Assembly: GCA_035624355.1 (NCBI GenBank)
Contig: DASPRQ010000101.1
Span: 1 to 51,101, forward strand
Direction: 5' to 3'
Length of the DNA stretch: 51,101 bases
Source: Usitatibacter sp035624355
GTDB lineage: Bacteria; Pseudomonadota; Gammaproteobacteria; Burkholderiales; Usitatibacteraceae
Shown: piece after piece, positions 35,968 to 43,054 of the stretch
How positions within the stretch are numbered: the stretch's first letter is position 1
Layout of the letters: each line of letters begins with the position of its first letter
Position numbers and translations under genes: made by a program
The notes under the pieces: model-generated
Seen by the model: the letters and a program-made list of their open reading frames with translations, nothing else
What the model was told of the DNA's origin: nothing
Databases searched by the model: none

Positions 35968-37080
35968 ATGTCGGATCTCGCGAGTCAGCGTGCCTTCGCG
36001 CGCACGTCCCCCCATCTCCCGCTTTCGTGGTACTTCGACCCGCGCGTCGCCGAGGTCGAGCGCCGGATCCTCTTCGACGGCGGTCCCGGCTACGCGGGCC
36101 ACGCGCAGATGGCGCCCAATCCCGGCGAATACCGCGTGCTCGACTGGCGCTCGAGCGGCGCCTGGGCGATCGTCAACAACGACGGGCGCCACGACCTCGT
36201 CTCCAACGTCTGCCGCCACCGGCAGGCGATCATGCTGAAGGGCCACGGCACGCTCCCCGGCGGCACCATCACCTGCCCCATCCACCGCTGGGCCTACGAC
36301 GGCTGCGGCAGGCACCTGGGGGCGCCGTCCTTCGACGACCACCCGGGGCTCGACCTGCCGCGCCGTGCGCTCGAGAACTGGAACGGACTGCTCTTCGCCG
36401 GCCCGCGCCAGGCGGCGCGCGACCTGGCGAAGCTCGCGGTCGCCAAGGAGCTCGACTTCGAAGGCTACGTGCTCAACAAGGTGGACGTCGTCGAATACGA
36501 CTTCAACTGGAAGACCTTCATCGAGGTCTACCTCGAGGATTACCACGTGGCGCCCTTCCATCCGGGCCTCGGCCACTTCGTCACGTGCGACGACCTGCGC
36601 TGGGAATACGGCGAGTGGCACAGCGTGCAGACCGTGGGCGTGCACGAGGCGCTCGGGAAGCCCGGCTCCGACGTCTACCGGATGTGGCACGAGCAGGTCC
36701 TCAAGTACCGCAACGGCGAGCCGCCGCCCCACGGCGCGATCTGGCTCACGTACTACCCGAACGTGATGGTGGAGTGGTATCCGCACGTGCTCGTGGTCTC
36801 GACGCTGTACCCGCGCGGGGCGGACAAGTGCGCGAACGTGGTCGAGTTCTACTACCCCGAGGAGATCTCGCTCTTCGAGCCCGAGTTCACCCAGGCGCAG
36901 CAGAGGGCGTACCACGAGACCGCGCTCGAGGACGAGGAGATCTGCATGCGCATGACCGAGGGCCGGCGCGCGCTGCTGGAGGACGGCCGCGAGGAGCACG
37001 GCCCCTACCAGTCCCCCATGGAGGACGGCATGGTGCACTTCCACGAGTTCATGCGCCGGGAGATCGGCCCGAGCGTCTAG
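35968..37080 (+). CDS. Rieske non-heme iron oxygenase (ring-hydroxylating type alpha subunit)
   Basis: A 370-residue protein. The Rieske [2Fe-2S] ligands are Cys82-x-His84 (NVCRHRQ) and Cys103-x2-His106 (TCPIHRW). The mononuclear iron site is E-D-x-His193-x4-His198 (YLEDYHVAPFHPG), preceded by NWKTFIEVYLEDYH as in the SRPBCC catalytic domain; a bridging Asp (191) is present. All metal ligands are intact. No partner reductase, ferredoxin or beta subunit is nearby, so electron donors must be elsewhere. The gene is divergent from xseB-ispA-dxs. The substrate is unknown. It has a strong ribosome site and is followed by a terminator. Confidence 0.9.
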   Translation: MSDLASQRAFARTSPHLPLSWYFDPRVAEVERRILFDGGPGYAGHAQMAPNPGEYRVLDWRSSGAWAIVNNDGRHDLVSNVCRHRQAIMLKGHGTLPGGTITCPIHRWAYDGCGRHLGAPSFDDHPGLDLPRRALENWNGLLFAGPRQAARDLAKLAVAKELDFEGYVLNKVDVVEYDFNWKTFIEVYLEDYHVAPFHPGLGHFVTCDDLRWEYGEWHSVQTVGVHEALGKPGSDVYRMWHEQVLKYRNGEPPPHGAIWLTYYPNVMVEWYPHVLVVSTLYPRGADKCANVVEFYYPEEISLFEPEFTQAQQRAYHETALEDEEICMRMTEGRRALLEDGREEHGPYQSPMEDGMVHFHEFMRREIGPSV

Positions 37081-37107
37081 CGGAAACCGGGGAAGGACCC
37101 GAACGAA

Positions 37108-37146
37108 ACGGGGCGGCTCGAGGGCCGCCCCGTTCGCTTCTTCTTC
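37108..37146 (+). terminator. Rho-independent terminator after the Rieske oxygenase
   Basis: Arms ACGGGGCGGC (37108-37117) and GCCGCCCCGT (37124-37133) pair perfectly across a six-base loop; one more A-T pair extends the stem. A T-rich tail (TTCGCTTCTTCTTCTCC) follows. It lies 28 bases after the stop and has no comparable tail on the other strand, so it serves the oxygenase gene. Confidence 0.8.
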
Positions 37147-37177
37147 TCCTCCTCCTCCGCTGCCGATCCTCGCGCCG

Positions 37178-37738
37178 CTATTCCTCGTCGAACTCGTGCA
37201 CCACCGCCCAGAGAGTGGCGAAGGTGTGCTGCGGGAAGCCGCCGTGCAGCTCCTCGTAATCCTCGGCGCGGACCGGCTCGCCGCGCTTGCCCTTGCGGAT
37301 CTCGTACCATCGCCGCTGGATCTGCTCGCGCACCGCGTGCGCGGGCATCGACGGCCGGCGCAGCGACGAGCTCGTGCCCGAGAAGAGCCGGCGCTTGAGC
37401 GTCACGTCCGCCGACGAGATGCGGAAGAGCTTCGTGAGCATGCTCGAAGTCGCGCCGTGGCGGATGAAGAACTCGAGCTGGCGCGCGCGCTTCGTGAGGT
37501 AGTCGACCTGGCGCAGGCCGTGCTCGAGCGAGCCCGCGTCGATCTGGACCGCGACCCGCGGCTCGGTCATCTCCGAGAGCTTCACGAGCTCTGCGGTGCT
37601 CAACGCGGTGAGCTCTTCCACCTGCCGCTCCGTGAATCCTTCGGGGAGCGGCGCCTTCTCCTCGGCGCCGCGCTGCAGCTCGCGGACGAGCTGCGCCAAT
37701 ACCAAAAGCCTCAACTGCTGGTCCCGGATGACGATCAT
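37178..37738 (-). CDS. Hypothetical protein, possible DUF2857/STY4526-like DNA-binding protein
   Basis: A 186-residue, soluble, mostly helical protein. The central stretch, FFIRHGATSSMLTKLFRISSADVTLKRRLFSG, looks like a helix-turn-helix. A Pro-containing linker (SSSLRRPSMPAHAV) follows, and then a basic helix (QIQRRWYEIRKGKRG). By eye this resembles the DUF2857/STY4526 proteins of integrative elements, but I am not sure. No other mobile-element gene is nearby. The ATG at 37738 has an AGAGGG upstream. It is probably a regulator. It stands alone between the terminator and the EF-G-like gene; 145 bases separate it from the latter. Confidence 0.55.
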   Translation of the reverse strand: MIVIRDQQLRLLVLAQLVRELQRGAEEKAPLPEGFTERQVEELTALSTAELVKLSEMTEPRVAVQIDAGSLEHGLRQVDYLTKRARQLEFFIRHGATSSMLTKLFRISSADVTLKRRLFSGTSSSLRRPSMPAHAVREQIQRRWYEIRKGKRGEPVRAEDYEELHGGFPQHTFATLWAVVHEFDEE

Positions 37739-37883
37739 CGGACCCTCTTCTCGCCGCGTTCACAGGAACGGCGGGTCGTCGCCCGCTCTGGGGCCAAAAT
37801 GCTCCGGAGGGCGGGCGAAGTCAACCGGAAACGGCACAATTCGCGCCGCGACGCGGGAAGGAGCCCCGGCACCGAACTTGCAG

Positions 37884-39932
37884 TCAGTCCTCTTCGCGGT
37901 CGAGCTTGAACTGGGAGGCGAGCTGCTGCTGGGTCTGCGGCGGCACCGGCGCGTAGTGGCTGAACTCGATCGTGTAGGCGCCCTGGCCGCCGGTCACGGA
38001 GCGCAGCCGCGACTGGTACTCGGAAACTTCCGACAGCGGGACCATCCCCTGGATCGCCATCAGGTCGCCGCCCGTGGACTCGGTGCCCGTCACCTGTCCG
38101 CGCTTGCCCGCGAGGTCCGAGGTGAGGTCGCCCACGAAACGGTCCGGCGTGGTGATCTCGATGTTCACGATGGGCTCGAGCATGATGGGCGAGGCCTTGA
38201 GGATCGCGTCGATCACGGCCTTGCGCCCGGCCGTCACGAACGCGATCTCCTTCGAGTCCACCGGGTGGCTCTTGCCGTCGTAGACGATCACGCGGATGTC
38301 CTCCACCGGGTAGCCGGCGACGACGCCCAGGTCGAGCGCCTGGCGCACGCCCTTCTCCACCGCCGGGATGAAGACCGTGGGGATCACGCCGCCCTTCACC
38401 TGGTCCACGAACTCGAAGCCCGCGCCGCGCGCGAGCGGCTCCACGCGCAGGAACACCTCGCCGAACTGCCCCGCGCCGCCCGTCTGCTTCTTGTGGCGGC
38501 AGTGGCCCTCGGCCTTCTTCGTGACCGTCTCGCGATAGGGGATCTTCGGGGGCTTCACCGCGACGTCGAGCTTGTACTGCTGCTGCATCTTCTCGAGCTT
38601 CGTGCGCATGTGCAGATCGCCGAGCCCGCGGATCACCGTCTCGTGGGTGGTCGGGTGGCGCTCGATCCACAGGCACGGGTCCTCGACCTCGAGCCGGTGC
38701 AGCACCTCGAAGAGGCGCTGCTCGTCGCCCTTCTTCTTGGTCTCCACCGCGATCGAGTGCATGGGCGTGGGGAACTCGAGCGAGCGCAGCCGGATCTGGT
38801 CCTCGTCGTGGGAATCGTGCAGGACGGAGTTGAACTCGATCTCGTCGATCTTGGCCACCGCGCCGATGTCGCCCGGAACGAGCGAGTCCACCTCGACGTA
38901 CTCCTTGCCCTGCAGCTGGTACAGGTGGCCGCTCTTGAACGGCTTCCTGCCGTCGCCGATGTAGAGCTGGGTGTCCTTGTTGATGGTGCCCTGGTGCACC
39001 CGGAACACGGCCACCTTGCCCACGTACGGGTCCATGATGATCTTGAAGACGTGCGCGAGGACGTGCTTCGCCGGGTCGGGCTCGGAGTGGAATTCCTCGC
39101 CCTCGGTGGTGGCCGAGCGCACGAACTGCGGCGGGTTGCCCTCGGCCGCGTTGGGCGCGAGGCGCGCGAGGATGTCGAGGAACTCGCCCACCCCGGCCCC
39201 GGTGCGCGCGGAGGCGAAGCACACGGGGACCAGGTGGCCCTCGCGCAGCGCCTTCTCGAACGGGCCGTGCAGCTGCTCGGGCTCGAGCTCCTCGCCCTGC
39301 TCGAGGTAGAGAGCCATCAGGTCCTCGTCCACCTCGACCACCTGGTCGACGATCGCCGCGTGCGCCGCCTTGACCGAGGAGAAGTCGGCGTCGCCGTCGG
39401 GGTTGAAGAAGCAGTCGACCACGTCCTTGCCGCCGTGCGCGGGGAGGTTGATGGGCAGGCACTCCTTGCCGAACACCTCCTGGATGCGCGCGAGGAGCGC
39501 GGCGAGGTCCAAGTTCTCGGCGTCGATCTTGTTCACGAGGATCATGCGGTCGAGGCCGCGCTTGCCCGCCGCGCGCATCATCCGCGAGGTGTTGAGCTCG
39601 ATGCCCGTCTGGGCGTTGATCACGATCACCGCCAGGTCGACGGCCGCGAGCGCCGCGATCGAGTGCCCCGCGAAGTCCGGCATGCCGGGCGTGTCGACCA
39701 GGTGGACGTGGATGCCCTTGTAGGGGAAGTTCACCAGGGCCGAGGAGAGCGAATGCCCGTACTGCTTCTCGAGCGGGTCGAAGTCGCAGACGGTGCTGCC
39801 CCGCTCGGTGCTGCCCATCGCGCCGATCGCTCCGGCTTTCCACAGCAGGGCCTCGGCGAACGTCGTCTTCCCGGCCCCGCCGTGGCCCACTAGAGCCACG
39901 GTGTGGATGTTCTCGGTCGAATACTTCGCCAC
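37884..39932 (-). CDS. Elongation factor G-like GTPase (EF-G2 type)
   Basis: A 682-residue translational GTPase. The G1 loop is GHGGAGKTT, a variant of the canonical GHIDAGKTT seen in EF-G2 paralogues. G3 is DTPGMPDF and G4 is NKID (MILVNKIDAENLD). Domain II (VAVFRVHQGTINKDTQLY), domain IV (HKKQTGGAGQFGEV) and domain V follow. The start is a GTG at 39932 (MAKYSTENIHTVALV), supported by an excellent AGAGGAGG ribosome site; an ATG at 40154 would add a tail unlike the family. Canonical EF-G sits in the str operon, so this is probably the paralogue of uncertain role. The 236-base gap before the peptide genes holds both divergent promoters, neither of which I can define. Confidence 0.9.
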   Translation of the reverse strand: MAKYSTENIHTVALVGHGGAGKTTFAEALLWKAGAIGAMGSTERGSTVCDFDPLEKQYGHSLSSALVNFPYKGIHVHLVDTPGMPDFAGHSIAALAAVDLAVIVINAQTGIELNTSRMMRAAGKRGLDRMILVNKIDAENLDLAALLARIQEVFGKECLPINLPAHGGKDVVDCFFNPDGDADFSSVKAAHAAIVDQVVEVDEDLMALYLEQGEELEPEQLHGPFEKALREGHLVPVCFASARTGAGVGEFLDILARLAPNAAEGNPPQFVRSATTEGEEFHSEPDPAKHVLAHVFKIIMDPYVGKVAVFRVHQGTINKDTQLYIGDGRKPFKSGHLYQLQGKEYVEVDSLVPGDIGAVAKIDEIEFNSVLHDSHDEDQIRLRSLEFPTPMHSIAVETKKKGDEQRLFEVLHRLEVEDPCLWIERHPTTHETVIRGLGDLHMRTKLEKMQQQYKLDVAVKPPKIPYRETVTKKAEGHCRHKKQTGGAGQFGEVFLRVEPLARGAGFEFVDQVKGGVIPTVFIPAVEKGVRQALDLGVVAGYPVEDIRVIVYDGKSHPVDSKEIAFVTAGRKAVIDAILKASPIMLEPIVNIEITTPDRFVGDLTSDLAGKRGQVTGTESTGGDLMAIQGMVPLSEVSEYQSRLRSVTGGQGAYTIEFSHYAPVPPQTQQQLASQFKLDREED

Positions 39933-40151
39933 GTCGATGCCTCCTCTCTGCTGCGGGGCAGCATGATCGATGCGGGGGATTTGGGACGAGAGCCCTAGGG
40001 TACACAACCTCGCGGCGTCGCGCTCCGCGGGCGACGGAAAATCGCCGGGCACCGATTCGGATTTCCCGCGGCGTTCGGCGCTCCACGGTCCTACGATGCG
40101 TCCAACGGCCGGAACGGGGCATCGGCGGCTCGCCGGATCGAAGGCGGCCTG

Positions 40152-40180
40152 CATCGAAGGAGGACGACGTGAAGGAGCTC
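40152..40180 (+). repeat. Direct repeat, copy A (ribosome site and leader start of peptide 1)
   Basis: CATCGAAGGAG followed by GAC-GAC and then GTGAAGGAGCT. The same segment recurs at 40437-40465 in front of peptide 2. The shared block covers the ribosome-binding site and the first three codons (M-K-E-L), which suggests that the two precursor genes arose by duplication and then diverged in their cores. Confidence 0.6.
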
Positions 40181-40333
40181 ACTCTCGAGGAAGTGCTGGG
40201 AATCGCCGGGGGCGTTCCGCTCGCCGCGGCGCTCGACGAGGTCACCTATCGCGCGCCCGCCGAGCCGCGATCCGACCCGGTGGAGTGCGCGCGACTCGCG
40301 GGTCGCGACCTTCGCCCGCCCGAGCCCAGCTGA
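40169..40333 (+). CDS. Double-glycine precursor peptide 1 (bacteriocin/microcin-like)
   Basis: A 54-residue precursor, GTG start, with a strong AAGGAGG ribosome site five bases upstream. The leader is MKELTLEEVLGIAGG (15 residues), matching the class II microcin/bacteriocin double-glycine leader (M-[RK]-x-L-T...GG). The predicted core is 39 residues, starting VPLAAALDEV and ending RDLRPPEPS, with seven Pro, one Cys and mixed charge. The C39 peptidase of the ABC exporter encoded downstream would cut after Gly15. The GTG start is supported by its close match to the ATG start region of peptide 2. No homologue is recognised for the core; function is unknown (toxin, signal or other secreted peptide). 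Confidence 0.75.
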   Translation: MKELTLEEVLGIAGGVPLAAALDEVTYRAPAEPRSDPVECARLAGRDLRPPEPS

Positions 40334-40384
40334 TCCGGGGCGAGCGCCGGTGGCCGCGTTCCGGCCGCCCGAATGCGATTGATT

Positions 40385-40411
40385 CCCGGGCCTTCAGGTT
40401 GCTTGCCCGGG
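40385..40411. other. Hairpin between peptide 1 and peptide 2 genes
   Basis: CCCGGGC (40385-40391) and GCCCGGG (40405-40411) pair perfectly across a 13-base loop in the 121-base gap between the first two precursor genes. There is no T-run after it, so it is not a typical terminator; it may stabilise or process the transcript. Confidence 0.4.
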
Positions 40412-40436
40412 CGAGCACGGCATCCAGCAACCGGAT

Positions 40437-40465
40437 CATCGAAGGAGAGTCGTCATGAAGGAGTT
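40437..40465 (+). repeat. Direct repeat, copy B (ribosome site and leader start of peptide 2)
   Basis: CATCGAAGGAG at 40437-40447, then ATGAAGGAGTT; this matches copy A at 40152-40180 over the ribosome site and the M-K-E-L codons, with only the short spacer and third-base changes differing. Confidence 0.6.
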
Positions 40466-40619
40466 GGACAAGAAGCAGGCGCCCGCGGTATCGGGCGGCG
40501 AATACGCGCCGAGCCCCTACGATTCGGGCGAGGTGTTGCCGTTGCCGCCGACGCCGCTGCCCACCTACCCGCAGAATCCGATCTACGATCCCGCCCCCGG
40601 GCGGCACATGGAACGGTAA
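40455..40619 (+). CDS. Double-glycine precursor peptide 2, proline-rich core
   Basis: A 54-residue precursor, ATG start, with an AAGGAG ribosome site. The leader is MKELDKKQAPAVSGG (15 residues, double glycine at 14-15). The predicted 39-residue core begins EYAPSPYDSG, continues with LPLPPTPLPTYPQNPIYD and ends GRHMER. It holds 11 Pro and four Tyr, including repeated Leu-Pro and Tyr-Pro steps, and no Cys. Leader and core lengths (15+39) are identical to peptide 1. A proline-rich core is unusual for class II bacteriocins, which are usually helical and Gly-rich. Activity is unknown. Confidence 0.75.
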   Translation: MKELDKKQAPAVSGGEYAPSPYDSGEVLPLPPTPLPTYPQNPIYDPAPGRHMER

Positions 40620-40644
40620 CCGACTTCGAGAAGGAACTTTCAGC

Positions 40645-40872
40645 ATGGAAGAGAAGACGCAACTCGCTCCGGGCCAGGCCCTTTCGGCCGAGCAGGTCGC
40701 CGACGTGGCCGGCGGCGCCGGCAGCTGCAGCACCACCGTGACGATTAGCGGTCCGGGCTTCAGCGTCGGCTCCACTTACAACTCGCTCGCCGATGCGCTG
40801 ATCGGAACCTACGATGGCATCGTGGCGGCGACCTCCCACGTGATCGAGACCGTGGCGCACGCCACCAAGTAA
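40645..40872 (+). CDS. Double-glycine precursor peptide 3
   Basis: A 75-residue precursor, ATG start, preceded by GAAGGAA. The leader is 24 residues (MEEKTQLAPGQALSAEQV then ADVAGG), longer than those of peptides 1 and 2 and reminiscent of the NHLP/Nif11-like ending (L-S-x-E-Q-V-x-D-V-A-GG). The predicted 51-residue core starts AGSCSTTVTISG, is rich in Ser, Thr, Gly and Ala with one Cys, and has a likely amphipathic C-terminal helix (LIGTYDGIVAATSHVIET). Being followed directly by the export genes, it is probably a main cargo. No homologue is recognised. Confidence 0.75.
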   Translation: MEEKTQLAPGQALSAEQVADVAGGAGSCSTTVTISGPGFSVGSTYNSLADALIGTYDGIVAATSHVIETVAHATK

Positions 40873-40889
40873 CGTCGCGTACGAACGCG

Positions 40890-40907
40890 CTGGGGCTGCG
40901 GCCCCAG
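40890..40907. other. Stem-loop between peptide 3 and the CPBP protease gene
   Basis: CTGGGGC (40890-40896), a TGCG tetraloop and GCCCCAG (40901-40907) form a perfect seven-base stem, extendable by one pair. It lies 18 bases after the peptide 3 stop and 13 bases before the next ATG, with no T-run. It may protect the peptide mRNA 3' end or lower expression of the export genes relative to the peptides. Confidence 0.5.
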
Positions 40908-40919
40908 CCGTTCGATCCC

Positions 40920-41765
40920 ATGGCAACAGCCGTTCCGAGCCGCGCCCCCCGGATCCCCGCCCCCCTCGTGGAAGGCGCCGTCCGCGCTCGCCACATCGTC
41001 TTCCTCTACGTCGTGATCTTCGCGGTCACGTCCGTCGTCGGATACAAGCTCGGCCGCTCGTCCGATCCCTTGTGGCAGTTCGCCTGGCAGGACTTCTTCG
41101 GCCATCTGATCGCGGCGTCCCTCGTCGCGCTGGTCACCCTCGTCGTGCCGGAGCTGAGGCGGTCCCTTCCGGTCCTCTACACGCCGAGCCGTGTTCCTCT
41201 CGCGGCGAGGGACGTCGTGCTCTTCGTCGCGCTGATGTGGTCGTGGGCTTACGGAGCGTCGCGCGTTCTGTTCGTGTTCCCGCTGCTCGAGTGGCGCCCG
41301 GGGCTGTTCACGCTCTTCGGCTACCAGGAGCACTTCCCTCACGTCGGGGCCGGGTTCGTGCTCCTTTACACGCTGGCCAGTGCCGTCATCGCCCCCATCA
41401 CTGAGGAGCTCGTCTTCCGGGGATTCCTCCAGAACCTCTGGCAGCACCGCTTCGGCCTCTGGCCGGGCGTCGCCTTCTCGGCTCTCGCCTTCGGCCTGTC
41501 GCATATCCAATTCACGTTCTTTGCGACCCTCGCAGGGGTCTTCTTCTCCCTGATCTACATCCGGTTCCGAAGCCTCGTGCCCGGGACGCTCCTGCACGGC
41601 CTTTACAACCTCGCCGCCGCGCCGTTCATCTTCGGCCCCTTCTTCCTCGAGAAGAACCCCGCGCGCATCGGCTCGCTCTCGAGCTGGATCCCCGAGCTCG
41701 TGCTCGCGGTCTTCTTCTTCCCGCTGCTCGTCGTCTTCTGGCGGAGGTTCCGCCCCACGCCCTGA
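40920..41765 (+). CDS. CPBP-family intramembrane metalloprotease
   Basis: A 281-residue membrane protein with about six to seven helices. The CPBP (CAAX protease and bacteriocin-processing) motifs are intact: Glu162-Glu163-x3-Arg167 (TEELVFRGFLQ), His195 (AFGLSHIQF) and His226-x3-Asn230 (LLHGLYNL). Family members in peptide loci act as self-immunity proteins or in maturation; the family also includes general membrane proteases. It sits between the precursor genes and the hlyD-type gene in the same direction, so it is probably the immunity factor of this locus (inference). Its codon use looks slightly less GC-biased at third positions than its neighbours. Confidence 0.9.
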   Translation: MATAVPSRAPRIPAPLVEGAVRARHIVFLYVVIFAVTSVVGYKLGRSSDPLWQFAWQDFFGHLIAASLVALVTLVVPELRRSLPVLYTPSRVPLAARDVVLFVALMWSWAYGASRVLFVFPLLEWRPGLFTLFGYQEHFPHVGAGFVLLYTLASAVIAPITEELVFRGFLQNLWQHRFGLWPGVAFSALAFGLSHIQFTFFATLAGVFFSLIYIRFRSLVPGTLLHGLYNLAAAPFIFGPFFLEKNPARIGSLSSWIPELVLAVFFFPLLVVFWRRFRPTP

Positions 41766-41778
41766 CTGGAAGTCCGGC

Positions 41779-43050
41779 ATGAGCGCGGGGCTGTTCCGGG
41801 CGCAGGTGCGCGCCCACGCGGAGAACGCATGGCTGGGGACGATCGTCCTCATCCGGCCGCTCTCCTTCACGTTCCTCACCGCGTGCGCGCTCGCCATGGC
41901 CGCCGCGCTCGCCGCGTTCCTCGTGGAGGGCGAATACACGCGCAAGGCGCGCGTCGCGGGAGTGCTCGCGCCCGAGCAGGGCATGGTGCGCCTCCTCGCC
42001 CAGCAGACGGGCATCGTGGAGCGCGTGGCCGTGGCGGAGGGCGACGAGGTGGCGCGCGAGGCGACGTTGCTCGTGCTGGGCGACGGGCGCGAGAGCGGCT
42101 CGCGCGAGGACATCGGCGGCGCCGTGGCCTCGCGCCTGGGCGAGCGGCAGGCGGCGCTCGAGCGCCAGCGCGCGTCCACCGCGGCCGCCGCGCGCGCCGA
42201 GCAGGCGGCCCTCGAGCGGCGCCGGGCGGACCTCGCGCGCGAGGTCGCGCAGATCGACTCCGAGATCGCCACGCAGTCGGAGCGCACCGCGCTCGCCTCC
42301 CGCAACGCCGAGCGCTCGCGCGCGCTCGAGCGCACGGGCTTCCTGTCGCGCGCCGCGCTGGACCGCGAGCGCGACGCCGAGATGGAGCAGCGCTCGCGCC
42401 TGGAGGGCCTGCGCCGCTCGCGCCTGCAGCTCGAGCGCGACCTCGACGCGGTGGGCTTCGACCAGGCGGCCGCGCACGAGCGGGCGGCCGCGCAACTCGC
42501 CGCCATCGACCTGCAGCGGGCCGCGCTCGACCAGGAGCGCCTCGAGCGCGGACTGCAGTACCGGGCGGAGATCGTCGCGCCCGCCGCGGGAACGGTCGCC
42601 ACGGTGCTCGTCGAGGCGGGCCAGATGGTGGTTCCGGGCACGGCGCTCGCGACGATCATCCCCCGCCCCGCGCGCCTCGAAGCCCACCTCTACTCGCCGT
42701 CGCGCTCGATCGGCTTCGTGCGCGCGGGCCAGGAAGTGCTCGTGCGCTACCTCGCCTATCCTTACCAGAAGTTCGGCAGCTACCGCGCGCGCGTCGTCGC
42801 GATATCGCGCAATCCGATGAGCGCCTCGGAGCTCGGCTTCGTGGCTCCCGACGGCTCGCGCGAGCCGCTCTACCGCATCAAGGCGGCGCTCGAATCGCAG
42901 TCGGTGCTCGCCTACGGGCGGCCGCAGGCGCTGCAGGCGGGGATGCAGGTCGAGGCCGACATCCTCCTCGACCGGCGCCGCCTCATCGAATGGATCTTCG
43001 AGCCGCTGCTGGGCCTCGCCGGCCGTGCGGCGCCGGCCCCGGGGTCCTAG
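41779..43050 (+). CDS. HlyD-family membrane fusion (periplasmic adaptor) protein for peptide export
   Basis: A 423-residue adaptor. A membrane segment at about residues 25-48 (PLSFTFLTACALAMAAALAA) is followed by VAGVLAPEQGMVRLL (first lipoyl half) and a long coiled coil rich in Ala/Glu/Arg (about 110-260). Then come the second lipoyl half YRAEIVAPAAGTVATVLVEA and a beta-barrel/C-terminal domain. It links the inner-membrane ABC exporter to an outer-membrane channel, as CvaA does for colicin V. It precedes the exporter gene by four bases. An outer-membrane TolC-type partner is not encoded in the window and must come from elsewhere. Confidence 0.9.
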   Translation: MSAGLFRAQVRAHAENAWLGTIVLIRPLSFTFLTACALAMAAALAAFLVEGEYTRKARVAGVLAPEQGMVRLLAQQTGIVERVAVAEGDEVAREATLLVLGDGRESGSREDIGGAVASRLGERQAALERQRASTAAAARAEQAALERRRADLAREVAQIDSEIATQSERTALASRNAERSRALERTGFLSRAALDRERDAEMEQRSRLEGLRRSRLQLERDLDAVGFDQAAAHERAAAQLAAIDLQRAALDQERLERGLQYRAEIVAPAAGTVATVLVEAGQMVVPGTALATIIPRPARLEAHLYSPSRSIGFVRAGQEVLVRYLAYPYQKFGSYRARVVAISRNPMSASELGFVAPDGSREPLYRIKAALESQSVLAYGRPQALQAGMQVEADILLDRRRLIEWIFEPLLGLAGRAAPAPGS

Positions 43051-43054
43051 GGGC

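Noticed and set aside
37178..39932. Genomic island or prophage around the DUF2857-like gene
   Set aside because: No integrase, tRNA-end repeat, relaxase or phage gene is seen; base composition is like the flanks.
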